Shown: one piece after another, positions 25,624 to 33,687 of the stretch | How positions within the stretch are numbered: the first letter of the stretch is position 1 | How the letters are laid out: each line of letters begins with the position of its first letter | DNA from: CALBJU01 sp965247125 | Lineage (GTDB): Bacteria; Bacteroidota; Rhodothermia; Rhodothermales; UBA10348 | DNA length: 64,000 nucleotides | Direction: 5' to 3' | Assembly (NCBI GenBank): GCA_965247125.1 | Contig: CBDFGO010000002.1 | Location: 1,364,001 to 1,428,000 of the forward strand | Translations under genes and position numbers: made by a program | Notes under the pieces: model-generated | Database searches by the model: none | Told to the model about the DNA's origin: nothing | The model's input: only the letters and a program-made list of their open reading frames with translations

Positions 25624-28341
25624 ATGAACGCTACGCTACATTTTCGAAGTCTGGCCCTGGCCGTAACCCTGCTGTTCGCGGGATCCGCCATTGCCCAGGT
25701 TCAAGTCTCTGGAACGGTCACAGATACCGATACAGGAGACTCTCTTCCAGGTGCCAACGTCGTAATTGAAGGAACGACAATGGGCGCCGCAACCGACCAG
25801 GATGGTCGCTACACCATAACTGGTGTTCCCTCGGGTACTCACACCCTGACCGTTTCATTCATTGGCTATGTGGAGTCTTCCAAGGTCATCACGGTTCGTT
25901 CTTCGAATGTAACCGCTGACTTCAGAGTTTCTTTTGCCAGCCAATCGCTTCAAGCTCTTGAGGTTTTTGCTTCACGAGCCGTAGATCGCAAGACTCCGGT
26001 CGCGTTTACGAATGTGGACAAGGTCCAGGTTCAGCGTGAACTCGGATCTCGTGATGCTCCTCTGGTGCTCAACACGGCTCCTTCAGTCTATGCAACCGCC
26101 CAGGGTGGCGGTGCAGGTGACGCCCGGATCAACGTCCGCGGTTTCAACCAGAGAAACGTCGCCATCATGCTCAATGGTGTTCCAGTCAATGACATGGAAA
26201 ATGGTTGGGTCTACTGGTCGAACTGGGATGGAGTGGGTGATGCGACGTCATCGATCCAGCTCCAGCGCGGTCTATCAGCTGTCAATCTGGCCACACCGTC
26301 CATCGGTGGCACGATGAACATCATAACTGATCCGTCAGCAAATACTCGTCAGGTTTTGGTGAAACAGGAAGTTGGAAACGATGGCTTCCTGAAGTCCACC
26401 GTTTCCGTCTCAACTGGCCTCATCGACGGTAAGTATGCATTCACTGTATCGGGCGTACGCAAGACTGGAGATGGGTACTATGATGGCACCTGGACGGACG
26501 CATGGGCCTACTATGCTGCTGCCGCCTGGAACATCAATTCCAAGCACCGTCTGGATTTCTACGCAGTGGGCGCACCACAGCGTCATGGGCAGAATCTCTA
26601 TCGCCAGAATATCGCTGCATATGATCATGAATATGCACGCGAGGTAATGGAGGAAGATGGTGTTTCAAGCGCAGACATCGATGCGGTTCTGGCGAAATTC
26701 CCAGAAGCCGGGCGCCGCTGGAATGAAAACGTTTCTTCTGTGTCTTCATCATACGGTGAGTTCGGAAACAACGGCTTCGGTTCCGTTGATCGCAACACCA
26801 GTAATCAGCTCAGTGAACGCGAAAATTTCTTTCACAAACCTCAGCTGAACCTGAACCACTACGCTCAGATTTCAGACAAGTCACTCCTCTCGACCGTGGT
26901 TTACTACTCAGGTGGTAAAGGCGGCGGAACGGGAACGAAGAGCTCTCTGGAATGGGACGACAGTGGTCCCTCCCGCGTAATCGATTACGATGGCACCATC
27001 GCGAGTAACCAGGCGAACGGGCAGTCTCTGGGAATCCTCCGCAACAGCCACAACGTCCAGTACACGATAGGTGCGATTTCAAAGTTCAAGCATGAGCTTA
27101 ATGAGAACACAACGGTCGAAGTAGGCGTCGACTGGCGCACCGCTGAAATTCAGCATTATCGCTCAGTTCGCGATCTACTCGGTGGCACGAGCTTCCAGCG
27201 ATTCGACAATGATTTCTGGGGCTCCGGTGGAAAAGCACTTCAGCCGGGCGACAAGTTCGATTACAATAACACCAACACGGTCAACTGGATCGGTGGGTTT
27301 GTTCAGGGTGAATACACGAAAGATGAGCTGACCACATACGGAATGGCTGGCTACTCGCTCGTGAAATACACGTTTGAAGATCTGTTCCGCGATGACGGCG
27401 GCAGCCCGTTCGAAGCCGAGTCTGATAATATCGGTGGGTACCAGGTCAAGGGTGGAGCATCTTATGCCACGAATGACAATCTCAGCTTCTACGGAAATGC
27501 TGGAGTCGTATCGAAGGTGCCAATTTTCGATGGCGCTATCGACGATCAGACGGGTACGTTGAATCCTGACCCTAAAAACGAGCAGTTCATCGCTTTCGAA
27601 GCCGGTGCGACGTTCCGATCAACGGATCGCAGCCTTGCAGGAAAACTCAACGTTTATCACACGACGTGGAATGACCGTACGATCACGCGAACTGTTATTG
27701 AAGCGAGTGGCGATGATGGAATCATCAACATCAGCGGCCTGAATGCGCTTCACCAGGGAATTGAAGCAGAAGTCGCTTATCAGCCACATGCCATGGTTCG
27801 CGCTGATGTCGCGGTTTCGCTTGGCAAGTGGGAATACACGGACGATGTATCTGCCAGGTACACTCCTGACGTTTCCAATCCCGGCTCCCAGGAAACAGTT
27901 AATCTGTATCTGAAGGATATCAAAGTTGGTGATGCACCGCAGACTCAGTTTGCGTACGCATTGACCTTCTTCCCGGTAGATGGCATGTACGCCAAAATCA
28001 CGGGTCGTTCCTACTCGAACTACTACGCTGATTTCGATCCAACGAGTCGCGATGACGCTTCGGATCGCGAGCAGAGCTGGAAAATTCCCGCGTACAACGT
28101 GTTTGACCTGAATGTCGGTTACGACATTCCTCGTGAAATGCTGAAAGCGTCACGTTTTGACATTCGCGTCTTCGCGAACGTCTTTAACGTGTTTGACAGT
28201 TTCTACATCCAGGATGCTTCGGATAACTCCCGATTCAACGCATTCGGCGATAATGGTGTCAATCACAGAGCGGATGATGCGGAAGTACATCTTGGACTGC
28301 CACGTGCATTTAATTTCGGCACGCGCATTACCTTCAGGTAA
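25624..28341 (+). CDS. TonB-dependent outer membrane receptor with carboxypeptidase-regulatory N-terminus
   Basis: 905 residues from the ATG at 25624. A signal peptide (LALAVTLLFAGSAIAQ) is followed by a CarboxypepD_reg-like domain (residues about 25-110: VSGTVTDTDTGDSLPGANV...). The plug domain (about 120-240) shows RDAPLVLNTAPSVYAT, DARINVRGFNQRN and VNDMENGWVYWSNWDG. A long beta-barrel then ends in HLGLPRAFNFGTRITFR with a terminal aromatic-x-Arg pattern. It imports a large ligand across the outer membrane using TonB energy; no SusD partner or uptake genes adjoin it, so the ligand is open. A GC-rich hairpin follows the stop codon. A tandem CCTA repeat sits just upstream. Confidence 0.93.
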   Translation: MNATLHFRSLALAVTLLFAGSAIAQVQVSGTVTDTDTGDSLPGANVVIEGTTMGAATDQDGRYTITGVPSGTHTLTVSFIGYVESSKVITVRSSNVTADFRVSFASQSLQALEVFASRAVDRKTPVAFTNVDKVQVQRELGSRDAPLVLNTAPSVYATAQGGGAGDARINVRGFNQRNVAIMLNGVPVNDMENGWVYWSNWDGVGDATSSIQLQRGLSAVNLATPSIGGTMNIITDPSANTRQVLVKQEVGNDGFLKSTVSVSTGLIDGKYAFTVSGVRKTGDGYYDGTWTDAWAYYAAAAWNINSKHRLDFYAVGAPQRHGQNLYRQNIAAYDHEYAREVMEEDGVSSADIDAVLAKFPEAGRRWNENVSSVSSSYGEFGNNGFGSVDRNTSNQLSERENFFHKPQLNLNHYAQISDKSLLSTVVYYSGGKGGGTGTKSSLEWDDSGPSRVIDYDGTIASNQANGQSLGILRNSHNVQYTIGAISKFKHELNENTTVEVGVDWRTAEIQHYRSVRDLLGGTSFQRFDNDFWGSGGKALQPGDKFDYNNTNTVNWIGGFVQGEYTKDELTTYGMAGYSLVKYTFEDLFRDDGGSPFEAESDNIGGYQVKGGASYATNDNLSFYGNAGVVSKVPIFDGAIDDQTGTLNPDPKNEQFIAFEAGATFRSTDRSLAGKLNVYHTTWNDRTITRTVIEASGDDGIINISGLNALHQGIEAEVAYQPHAMVRADVAVSLGKWEYTDDVSARYTPDVSNPGSQETVNLYLKDIKVGDAPQTQFAYALTFFPVDGMYAKITGRSYSNYYADFDPTSRDDASDREQSWKIPAYNVFDLNVGYDIPREMLKASRFDIRVFANVFNVFDSFYIQDASDNSRFNAFGDNGVNHRADDAEVHLGLPRAFNFGTRITFR

Positions 28342-28389
28342 GAGGACGTTAGTCCTCGTTTCAAGAAGTTCTAAACTGCTTGCAGGATT

Positions 28390-28427
28390 CGGGCGGGTCG
28401 GCGAAAGCCAACCCGCCCGTCTTCTTT
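28390..28427 (+). terminator. Intrinsic terminator after the TonB receptor
   Basis: A 13-bp stem with one C-A mismatch (28390-28402 with 28407-28419), a GAAA loop and a pyrimidine/T-rich tail (TCTTCTTTC). It lies 48 bp past the receptor stop and just before the convergent YwaF-like gene ends. Confidence 0.8.
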
Positions 28428-28436
28428 CACCCAGAA

Positions 28437-29186
28437 TCAGGTGGTGGCGGCGATAGATTCAGTGGGAGATTCAACGGAAGACTTGCCGGCAAACGGCCAG
28501 TACATCGCGAACATCAAAAGAATCAGTATTACCTGAAGAATCGGGAAGTACCAGGGCCAGTCAGGAAAGAAATCCATTACCGAAGCCGTCTCTGGTTTTG
28601 CTCCCAGATACAAGTAATGCGAGCCTAGCTGGGTATTGAGCAGATAGACGGGTACCGCATACACGTTGAGCGTAATGAAACAGAGCCAGATATCCTTTAC
28701 TCTCGGGCGATATCCCTCTACGAAAACGACCCAGAACCCGCTGATTACCAGAAGGCTGTGCGAGAATAGCGTGTTCATCATGCGAAAATGAGGGAAGGCA
28801 TACACTGAATCGGGGGTGATAAGAGCCTGTATCGCGCCCGCAATGCCGAAGAAATACATCAGCGCGAAGACCCATCTTTTTCTTGTTAACAGCCCGTAAA
28901 TAGACACCCAGATCATCGCGCTACAGAGGTGCAAAGGAAGGTGTCTCGCTGGGGTCCAGTCGCCTGTAACGATGTGCCAGGACTGCCACTCGATTTCCCA
29001 GACGATGAACAGCACGATTAGCACCCATCTCAGATGCTTGCGTTTCACTTCGTCCGCCTTCATTCCCATCCGAATGATCACGAACCCAAACAGCACAACC
29101 CAAAGAACCATGAACAGGTGAGCCCAGCCGAACAAAACGAACGGATGACCTGGGACTTCGGAAGTTGAAAACAAAAGATCGATCAT
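28437..29186 (-). CDS. YwaF-like (TIGR02206) integral membrane protein
   Basis: 249 residues with about seven membrane helices. Features typical of the family are WAHLFMVLWVVLFG near the N-terminus, WHIVTGDWTPARHLPLHLCSAMIW (the conserved LPLHLC motif) and HSLLVISGFWVVF. The function of this family is not established. It converges with the TonB receptor across its terminator. The gene upstream on the same strand starts 51 bp away, so the two may be co-transcribed. Confidence 0.78.
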   Translation of the reverse strand: MIDLLFSTSEVPGHPFVLFGWAHLFMVLWVVLFGFVIIRMGMKADEVKRKHLRWVLIVLFIVWEIEWQSWHIVTGDWTPARHLPLHLCSAMIWVSIYGLLTRKRWVFALMYFFGIAGAIQALITPDSVYAFPHFRMMNTLFSHSLLVISGFWVVFVEGYRPRVKDIWLCFITLNVYAVPVYLLNTQLGSHYLYLGAKPETASVMDFFPDWPWYFPILQVILILLMFAMYWPFAGKSSVESPTESIAATT

Positions 29187-29237
29187 CGAACAAGGAAGTG
29201 AGTCGCTCGAATCTACAAAAAGGATGCGATTTCTGGG

Positions 29238-29906
29238 TCAGCCCAACTTCGTGGGAGCCTGCAATACTTCGTTCTGCGCGAACATTGCGAGGTCAAATTG
29301 TTCGAAGTAGAATTTGTGCTCACCTCGAGCCCGTGCGTACGGGATGACGTATCGTCGACAGTTCGGAATTTCTTTGCGTAATTGCTCCCGCATGCGGTCG
29401 GCCGTGGGACTTGCCGAATAGACGCTCCAGTCGTGGCCAACATGGGCTGGTTCTGGAAAAACGATGGTGCAGCCCGACTCGAGCAGACGGAAAACACTCT
29501 CCAGGCTGTTCCTTCGGTCCTGATCCTCCGTCAGACTGCGTACGCTCTCCTCAGTGGGCTCTATACCGGTTATCAGAACCGATTTGCGGGACATTGTGAC
29601 CAGGGCGCGAACAATTTCGACCTCATCCGCCAGCAGTCGAATGCCTGACGTCTTTGGTCCCGGCTCGAAACTGAAATACCACGCTGGAGAATCGAGAATT
29701 GCGGTCAGAGCGGTCGCCGCTGCATCGTCCCCAAGAGACGAACCACCAACGGCTCCAGATTCCAGATCCGATGCCGCCAGATAGCCCCGGTAGTGGCTCT
29801 GCTCCTTGAGGAGCGAGGCCGGAACCGCGGGGTCCAGTTCCTCGGACCGGTCGCCGCCCAGATGTAGAAACGTGGGCTCTTCGTAAAAGTATTTGATGAC
29901 GCGCAT
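29238..29906 (-). CDS. Protein of unknown function
   Basis: 222 residues, no signal peptide or membrane segment, acidic N-terminal half. I do not recognise the family. A central stretch (SGIRLLADEVEIVRALVTMSRKS) looks helical, and the C-terminus (RRYVIPYARARGEHKFYFEQFDLAMF) is basic and aromatic. It is the first gene of a - strand pair with the YwaF-like gene and lies 62 bp from the divergent acyltransferase, so the two directions probably share a promoter region. The codon pattern matches its neighbours, supporting a real gene. Confidence 0.6.
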   Translation of the reverse strand: MRVIKYFYEEPTFLHLGGDRSEELDPAVPASLLKEQSHYRGYLAASDLESGAVGGSSLGDDAAATALTAILDSPAWYFSFEPGPKTSGIRLLADEVEIVRALVTMSRKSVLITGIEPTEESVRSLTEDQDRRNSLESVFRLLESGCTIVFPEPAHVGHDWSVYSASPTADRMREQLRKEIPNCRRYVIPYARARGEHKFYFEQFDLAMFAQNEVLQAPTKLG

Positions 29907-29968
29907 TCGGGCGGGACTCTCTATTTTAGCTCTCTCCCTTGTGATTTTGTTAACTCTACGGTAACACC

Positions 29969-30736
29969 TTGGTTGTAATTCGTTCCATTTGGGCCTGGCT
30001 GTCGATTTCGATCTTGATACTGTTCTGGATTCCTGTGATGGCGATTACGCATCTTTTTGATCGCGATCCGGGCAAGTATGCGACCGGACGTCAGTTCAGG
30101 CGCCTTGGATACTGGATGGTGGCCGTCAATCCAGTTTGGAAAGTGGTTATCAGCGGTAAATACCCGGAGAATCTGCGAAATCCATACGTGGTCGTCTGCA
30201 ATCATCAATCGTTGGCCGACATTCCAATCGTCAGTCGTTTGCCGTGGGACATGAAATGGGTTGGAAAAGCTGCGCTCTTCGAACTTCCGATTCTTGGATG
30301 GATGATGAGGGTGTCGTGGGATATTCCGGTGAGGCGGGGCGATCGCCGAAGTCGAGCCCAGGTAATGATCGACGTAAAAGAGCGACTTCAAAAAATGGTC
30401 AGCGTCATGATCATGCCGGAAGGTACGCGCTCTGTAGACGGTCAGATCGCAACGTTCAACGACGGCGCGTTCAAGCTGGCGCTGAAACTGAACCTGCCTG
30501 TCCTCCCCATTGCGCTGGATGGATCGTTCGACGCCCTGCCCCGAGACGGATGGAAATTCGGATCCAGCTCGACGATCCGGCTCCACGTCTTCGACCCGAT
30601 TCCCCCGCAGGATTGGGAGGGCGACGGAGTGGGCATGTGTGCCCACGTGCGAGACATGATCGTTGGCCAGGTTGCCGAATGGCGGGGGCTCTCTCGTCAG
30701 GAGGTCGACGGCTCGGTCGATCAAACGACGAGATAA
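29969..30736 (+). CDS. plsC: 1-acyl-sn-glycerol-3-phosphate acyltransferase
   Basis: 255 residues from a TTG at 29969; no in-frame ATG or GTG lies before the N-terminal membrane segment (residues 5-28), so TTG is the best start. The acyltransferase HX4D box is NHQSLAD (H79, D84), and the second conserved box is PEGTRS at 150-155. PlsC transfers an acyl chain to lysophosphatidate, giving phosphatidate, at the inner face of the membrane. The 3' end overlaps the convergent NhaC-type gene by 16 bp. Confidence 0.9.
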   Translation: MVVIRSIWAWLSISILILFWIPVMAITHLFDRDPGKYATGRQFRRLGYWMVAVNPVWKVVISGKYPENLRNPYVVVCNHQSLADIPIVSRLPWDMKWVGKAALFELPILGWMMRVSWDIPVRRGDRRSRAQVMIDVKERLQKMVSVMIMPEGTRSVDGQIATFNDGAFKLALKLNLPVLPIALDGSFDALPRDGWKFGSSSTIRLHVFDPIPPQDWEGDGVGMCAHVRDMIVGQVAEWRGLSRQEVDGSVDQTTR

Positions 30737-32112
30737 AGGACAAGCGTCACCATCGCAATGAGAATGGCGTACGGGATCTGCGTGATCACGTGGTCCATGT
30801 GATCGCTGCCAGCTCCTGCCGAAGCCAGGACCGATGTATCCGACAGTGGAGAAGCGTGATCTCCAAATATGCCGCCACCTACGACCGCCGCCACCGTTTT
30901 GTAGACCAGTGGATCGACCACGCCGCCAGTGAACGAGTAGGCCAGTGGAAGGGCGAGGGGAATCATCAGAGCGTATGCGCCCCAGGACGTTCCCGTCGCG
31001 AACGAAATGACCGTGGTGAGAAGAAACGTGAGCGCCACGACGGTGGCAGGCGTCATTATTCCCTCGGAAACATTGATTATCCATTCTGCCGCCCCAAGCG
31101 ATTGAGTCGTCGCGTTGAGGGCGTAGGCGAGCGCTACAATCAGAATTGCAGGGATCACGCTGAGGATGCCCGCCATGGCCGCATCGGTCAGTTCACCGAC
31201 GCTCTTTAATTGCCTGGTGATCAGCATCGAGATGGACAAATAGGCGACCGCGATCATGAATGCCTCGGCAATCAAAATGCTGTCGTAAAAGACATAGCTG
31301 CCGACCGCCACACCCAGAACGATGATTACCGGAACGAACAGATTTGCGATGAGAAAAGATTTCGTAGCATCTGCTCCAACTCTCACCGTCCGAGATTCGC
31401 TCATCAACGGAACCGCTCCCTTCCGAAGCAACAGTCCTTCGTTCCTGGCCCGTCTTTCGGCTTTGCGCATGGGACCGAAATCCGGAATCGCATGCAAGCA
31501 GATCCCCAGTGTGAAAAGGACGAGCAGGATCGGATAGAAATTGTAGGGGATGGCATGGATGAACACGCTCATCCCTTCAGTGGCGGTGGCGACGGGTCCG
31601 CCTTGCACCAAAATCAGGCTGATCAGGTAGGCTCCCCACGAGAGAAAGGGAACGAGCACACAAACCGACGCAGTTGTCGAGTCCAGAATGAAGGCGAGTT
31701 TTTCCCGCGGGATTCCCGCTTTGTCCGATAGCGGACGCATGATGGGACCAGAGAGGAGTGGACTGAAATAATCATCGACGATCACCAGACCCATCGCCCA
31801 TGTGGTCAGCATCACGCTTCGGGGCGAATCCCCATGTCCAGCGAGCTTTTTCGAGAATGCGGCCAGAACACCCGAGCGCTGCAGCAACTCGGTCATGATT
31901 CCAATAAAGATGATGATTTCGCAAACCCAGATGAATTCGTCCGTCCCGAGCGAGCTCTGGAACGTCGCATTCAGTTCCACGGCTGGATTCCCGCCGATCA
32001 TGAAGGCACCGACCATCACCCCACCCAGCAGCGATAGAGCTGCAGACCTCGTCGAAAACGCGAGGACGAGCGCAACCAGCATGGGTAACAGCGACCAAAA
32101 GCCCAGATCCAA
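30721..32112 (-). CDS. NhaC-family Na+/H+ antiporter-like transporter
   Basis: 463 residues with about a dozen hydrophobic segments. Features of the NhaC/ArsB-like family include GALSLLGGVMVGAF-like N-terminal helices, DDYFSPLLSGPIMRPLSDKAGIPREKLAFI, FATGTSWGAYALMIPLALP, and GGGIFGDHASPLSDTSVLAS near the C-terminus. The last motif is characteristic of this family. Members exchange Na+ for H+, or in some cases malate or lactate. It is a single gene upstream of no obvious partner, and convergent with plsC. Confidence 0.88.
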   Translation of the reverse strand: MDLGFWSLLPMLVALVLAFSTRSAALSLLGGVMVGAFMIGGNPAVELNATFQSSLGTDEFIWVCEIIIFIGIMTELLQRSGVLAAFSKKLAGHGDSPRSVMLTTWAMGLVIVDDYFSPLLSGPIMRPLSDKAGIPREKLAFILDSTTASVCVLVPFLSWGAYLISLILVQGGPVATATEGMSVFIHAIPYNFYPILLVLFTLGICLHAIPDFGPMRKAERRARNEGLLLRKGAVPLMSESRTVRVGADATKSFLIANLFVPVIIVLGVAVGSYVFYDSILIAEAFMIAVAYLSISMLITRQLKSVGELTDAAMAGILSVIPAILIVALAYALNATTQSLGAAEWIINVSEGIMTPATVVALTFLLTTVISFATGTSWGAYALMIPLALPLAYSFTGGVVDPLVYKTVAAVVGGGIFGDHASPLSDTSVLASAGAGSDHMDHVITQIPYAILIAMVTLVLYLVV

Positions 32113-32213
32113 GATGTGGTCCTATCCGTTGAGTGGTGTTCACGAGTGCTCCCCGGAGCACACCAAGTATAACACGCACATCGGCCTAGTCAATGGGATC
32201 GCGGGCGGGAAGT

Positions 32214-33182
32214 CTATTCAAACGCCCTGAAGAAGAGTGCCGTATCGGTGACGCTAATACCAGTCGGGTTCTCGATGAAATAGTCTGCGAGAGCTTTGTA
32301 GAGCATTAGATGCTCCTCTACACCGCTCCAATCCCACCGGTCAGTTATCTCATCGTCGGGAGAGTGAATTGAACCGAAGTCGGGTGACAAAATCTCCTCC
32401 CCTCCCTTTCCGCGATCTCCAATCCACAGGGTGAACGCGGGAATTCCGTTAAAAAGGAAAGTTGTCGTGTCAAAACTGATATTCAGACTGCCAACCCAAT
32501 CGGGAGAGTCATAGACCCATCCCAGGTTGGTAGCGACTGCATCTATTTCGTCCAGATAGTCGATGCCTTCAGGAGGAATGACGAAATAATCCTCGCGGGG
32601 TCCAGAAACATTGAAGCCGTCGATATTGATTGCGATGGTAATCTCTTCAAGTGGAAATAGCGGGTTCTGGGAATAGTGTCTGCTACCGTACTGCCCTCCT
32701 TCTTCCGCGGCCGTCGCAATGAATACCAGATTCTGGTCGGGCGCTGCCTCCTCGGTGAACAGGCGCGCAAGTTCGATGAGCGCAGCGACACCTATCGCGT
32801 TGTCTCGCGCCCCGTTGTAGACTTCGCCGTCGACAACTCCGTATGCGTCGTAGTGAGCGGTGAAAACGAGTGAACTGGTTGTCTTGGCTCGTGCGGGAAT
32901 AAATCCGATAACGTTTGATTCCTCCTCACTCACACCTGGAATCGAAAAAGACTGCAGGTAAGAGTCTTGGGCGTAGTGACGGAGCCCCATAGAACGGTAC
33001 TGGTTGGCGATGTAGTCGGTGGTCAGATGGATGTACTCGCTCCCCGTTCCTCTTCCCATCAGGTCATCAGAGGCCAAATACGTTGCGTGCTCGATGAAAT
33101 TGTTGACCGCGCTGGATCCAGTCTGCGCGTGTCCGCTCACAGAGAGCAGGCATAGTAAAAGAGGTAGTATTGATCGCTTCAT
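32214..33182 (-). CDS. Exported M28-family zinc aminopeptidase
   Basis: 322 residues with a signal peptide (MKRSILPLLLCLLSVSGHAQ). The dinuclear zinc site is complete: H110 and D112 in AHYDAYG, D127 in NGARDNAIG, E160/E161 in TAAEEGGQYGS, an Asp in INIDGFN, and a His in SIHSPDDE. It should cleave N-terminal residues from peptides in the periplasm or outside. It is transcribed alone, with 101 bp to the NhaC-type gene. The tRNA-Gln lies 250 bp away, on the other side. Confidence 0.9.
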   Translation of the reverse strand: MKRSILPLLLCLLSVSGHAQTGSSAVNNFIEHATYLASDDLMGRGTGSEYIHLTTDYIANQYRSMGLRHYAQDSYLQSFSIPGVSEEESNVIGFIPARAKTTSSLVFTAHYDAYGVVDGEVYNGARDNAIGVAALIELARLFTEEAAPDQNLVFIATAAEEGGQYGSRHYSQNPLFPLEEITIAINIDGFNVSGPREDYFVIPPEGIDYLDEIDAVATNLGWVYDSPDWVGSLNISFDTTTFLFNGIPAFTLWIGDRGKGGEEILSPDFGSIHSPDDEITDRWDWSGVEEHLMLYKALADYFIENPTGISVTDTALFFRAFE

Positions 33183-33432
33183 TGTTCGCAGTGGGAATCG
33201 CTCTGGACTGAACGATCGGTTGGGTGACTTTCGGTATGGTATGAATCAGAAAGACACGTAATCTCACACGTCGGTTTACGACACACCGAAAAACCTCAGG
33301 TAATCACGCGGGATCGGTGAGATAAAGACTTGATAAATACGAATCGCGAGCGTTCCTGGTTGGAACCCCAGGATTGCAATAGGCATTGATGCGCCGTATT
33401 TATCATCTGCCCGCCAAGCAGAAATATTTCGA

Positions 33433-33505
33433 TGCCCTATAGCTCAATTGGCAGAGCGCCTGCCTCTGGAGCAGGAGGTTCAAGGTTCGAATCCTTGTAG
33501 GGCAA
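33433..33505 (+). tRNA. tRNA-Gln (CTG)
   Basis: A complete cloverleaf can be drawn: acceptor TGCCCTA/TAGGGCA, D-stem GCTC/GAGC, anticodon stem CCTGC/GCAGG with loop CTCTGGA (anticodon CTG), T-stem CAAGG/CCTTG and discriminator A. CCA is not encoded. The U1-A72 first pair is a glutamine identity feature in E. coli. The 3' half of this gene is duplicated at 55745-55788. Confidence 0.95.
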
Positions 33506-33507
33506 CA
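33464..33507 (+). repeat. attL-like direct repeat (3' half of tRNA-Gln)
   Basis: The 44 nt from the first base of the anticodon loop to 2 nt past the discriminator recur without mismatch at 55745-55788. This is the size and position expected for a tyrosine-recombinase crossover segment in a tRNA. Confidence 0.85.
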
Positions 33508-33513
33508 ACGCAC

Positions 33514-33556
33514 AAACGCCCCGATACCGTTGATTAAAACGATATTGGGGCGTTTT
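33514..33556 (+). terminator. Terminator of tRNA-Gln
   Basis: AAACGCCCC (33514-33522) pairs with GGGGCGTTT (33547-33555), with a partly paired interior, followed by a T-run. A decayed copy of the interior of this hairpin is found at 36888-36912. Confidence 0.8.
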
Positions 33557-33687
33557 GATTTCATTCACGTTCCCTGTACGTGTTCCAAATAGAACAGGGG
33601 AAACACAGGGCAAAAAACCGCTGATCTCTGGCTCACTCATCCTGAACCGACAGTGCCCAATTCTCACGCCGGATATTCAGTAGGATT

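Noticed and set aside
30244..31209. 321-codon ORF on the + strand
   Set aside because: It is a frame shadow over plsC and the NhaC-type gene; Arg/His-rich, no domain.
33437..33667. Antisense ORF reading YKDSNLEPPAPEAGALPIEL
   Set aside because: It is the reverse complement of the tRNA-Gln gene, a common artefact in databases.
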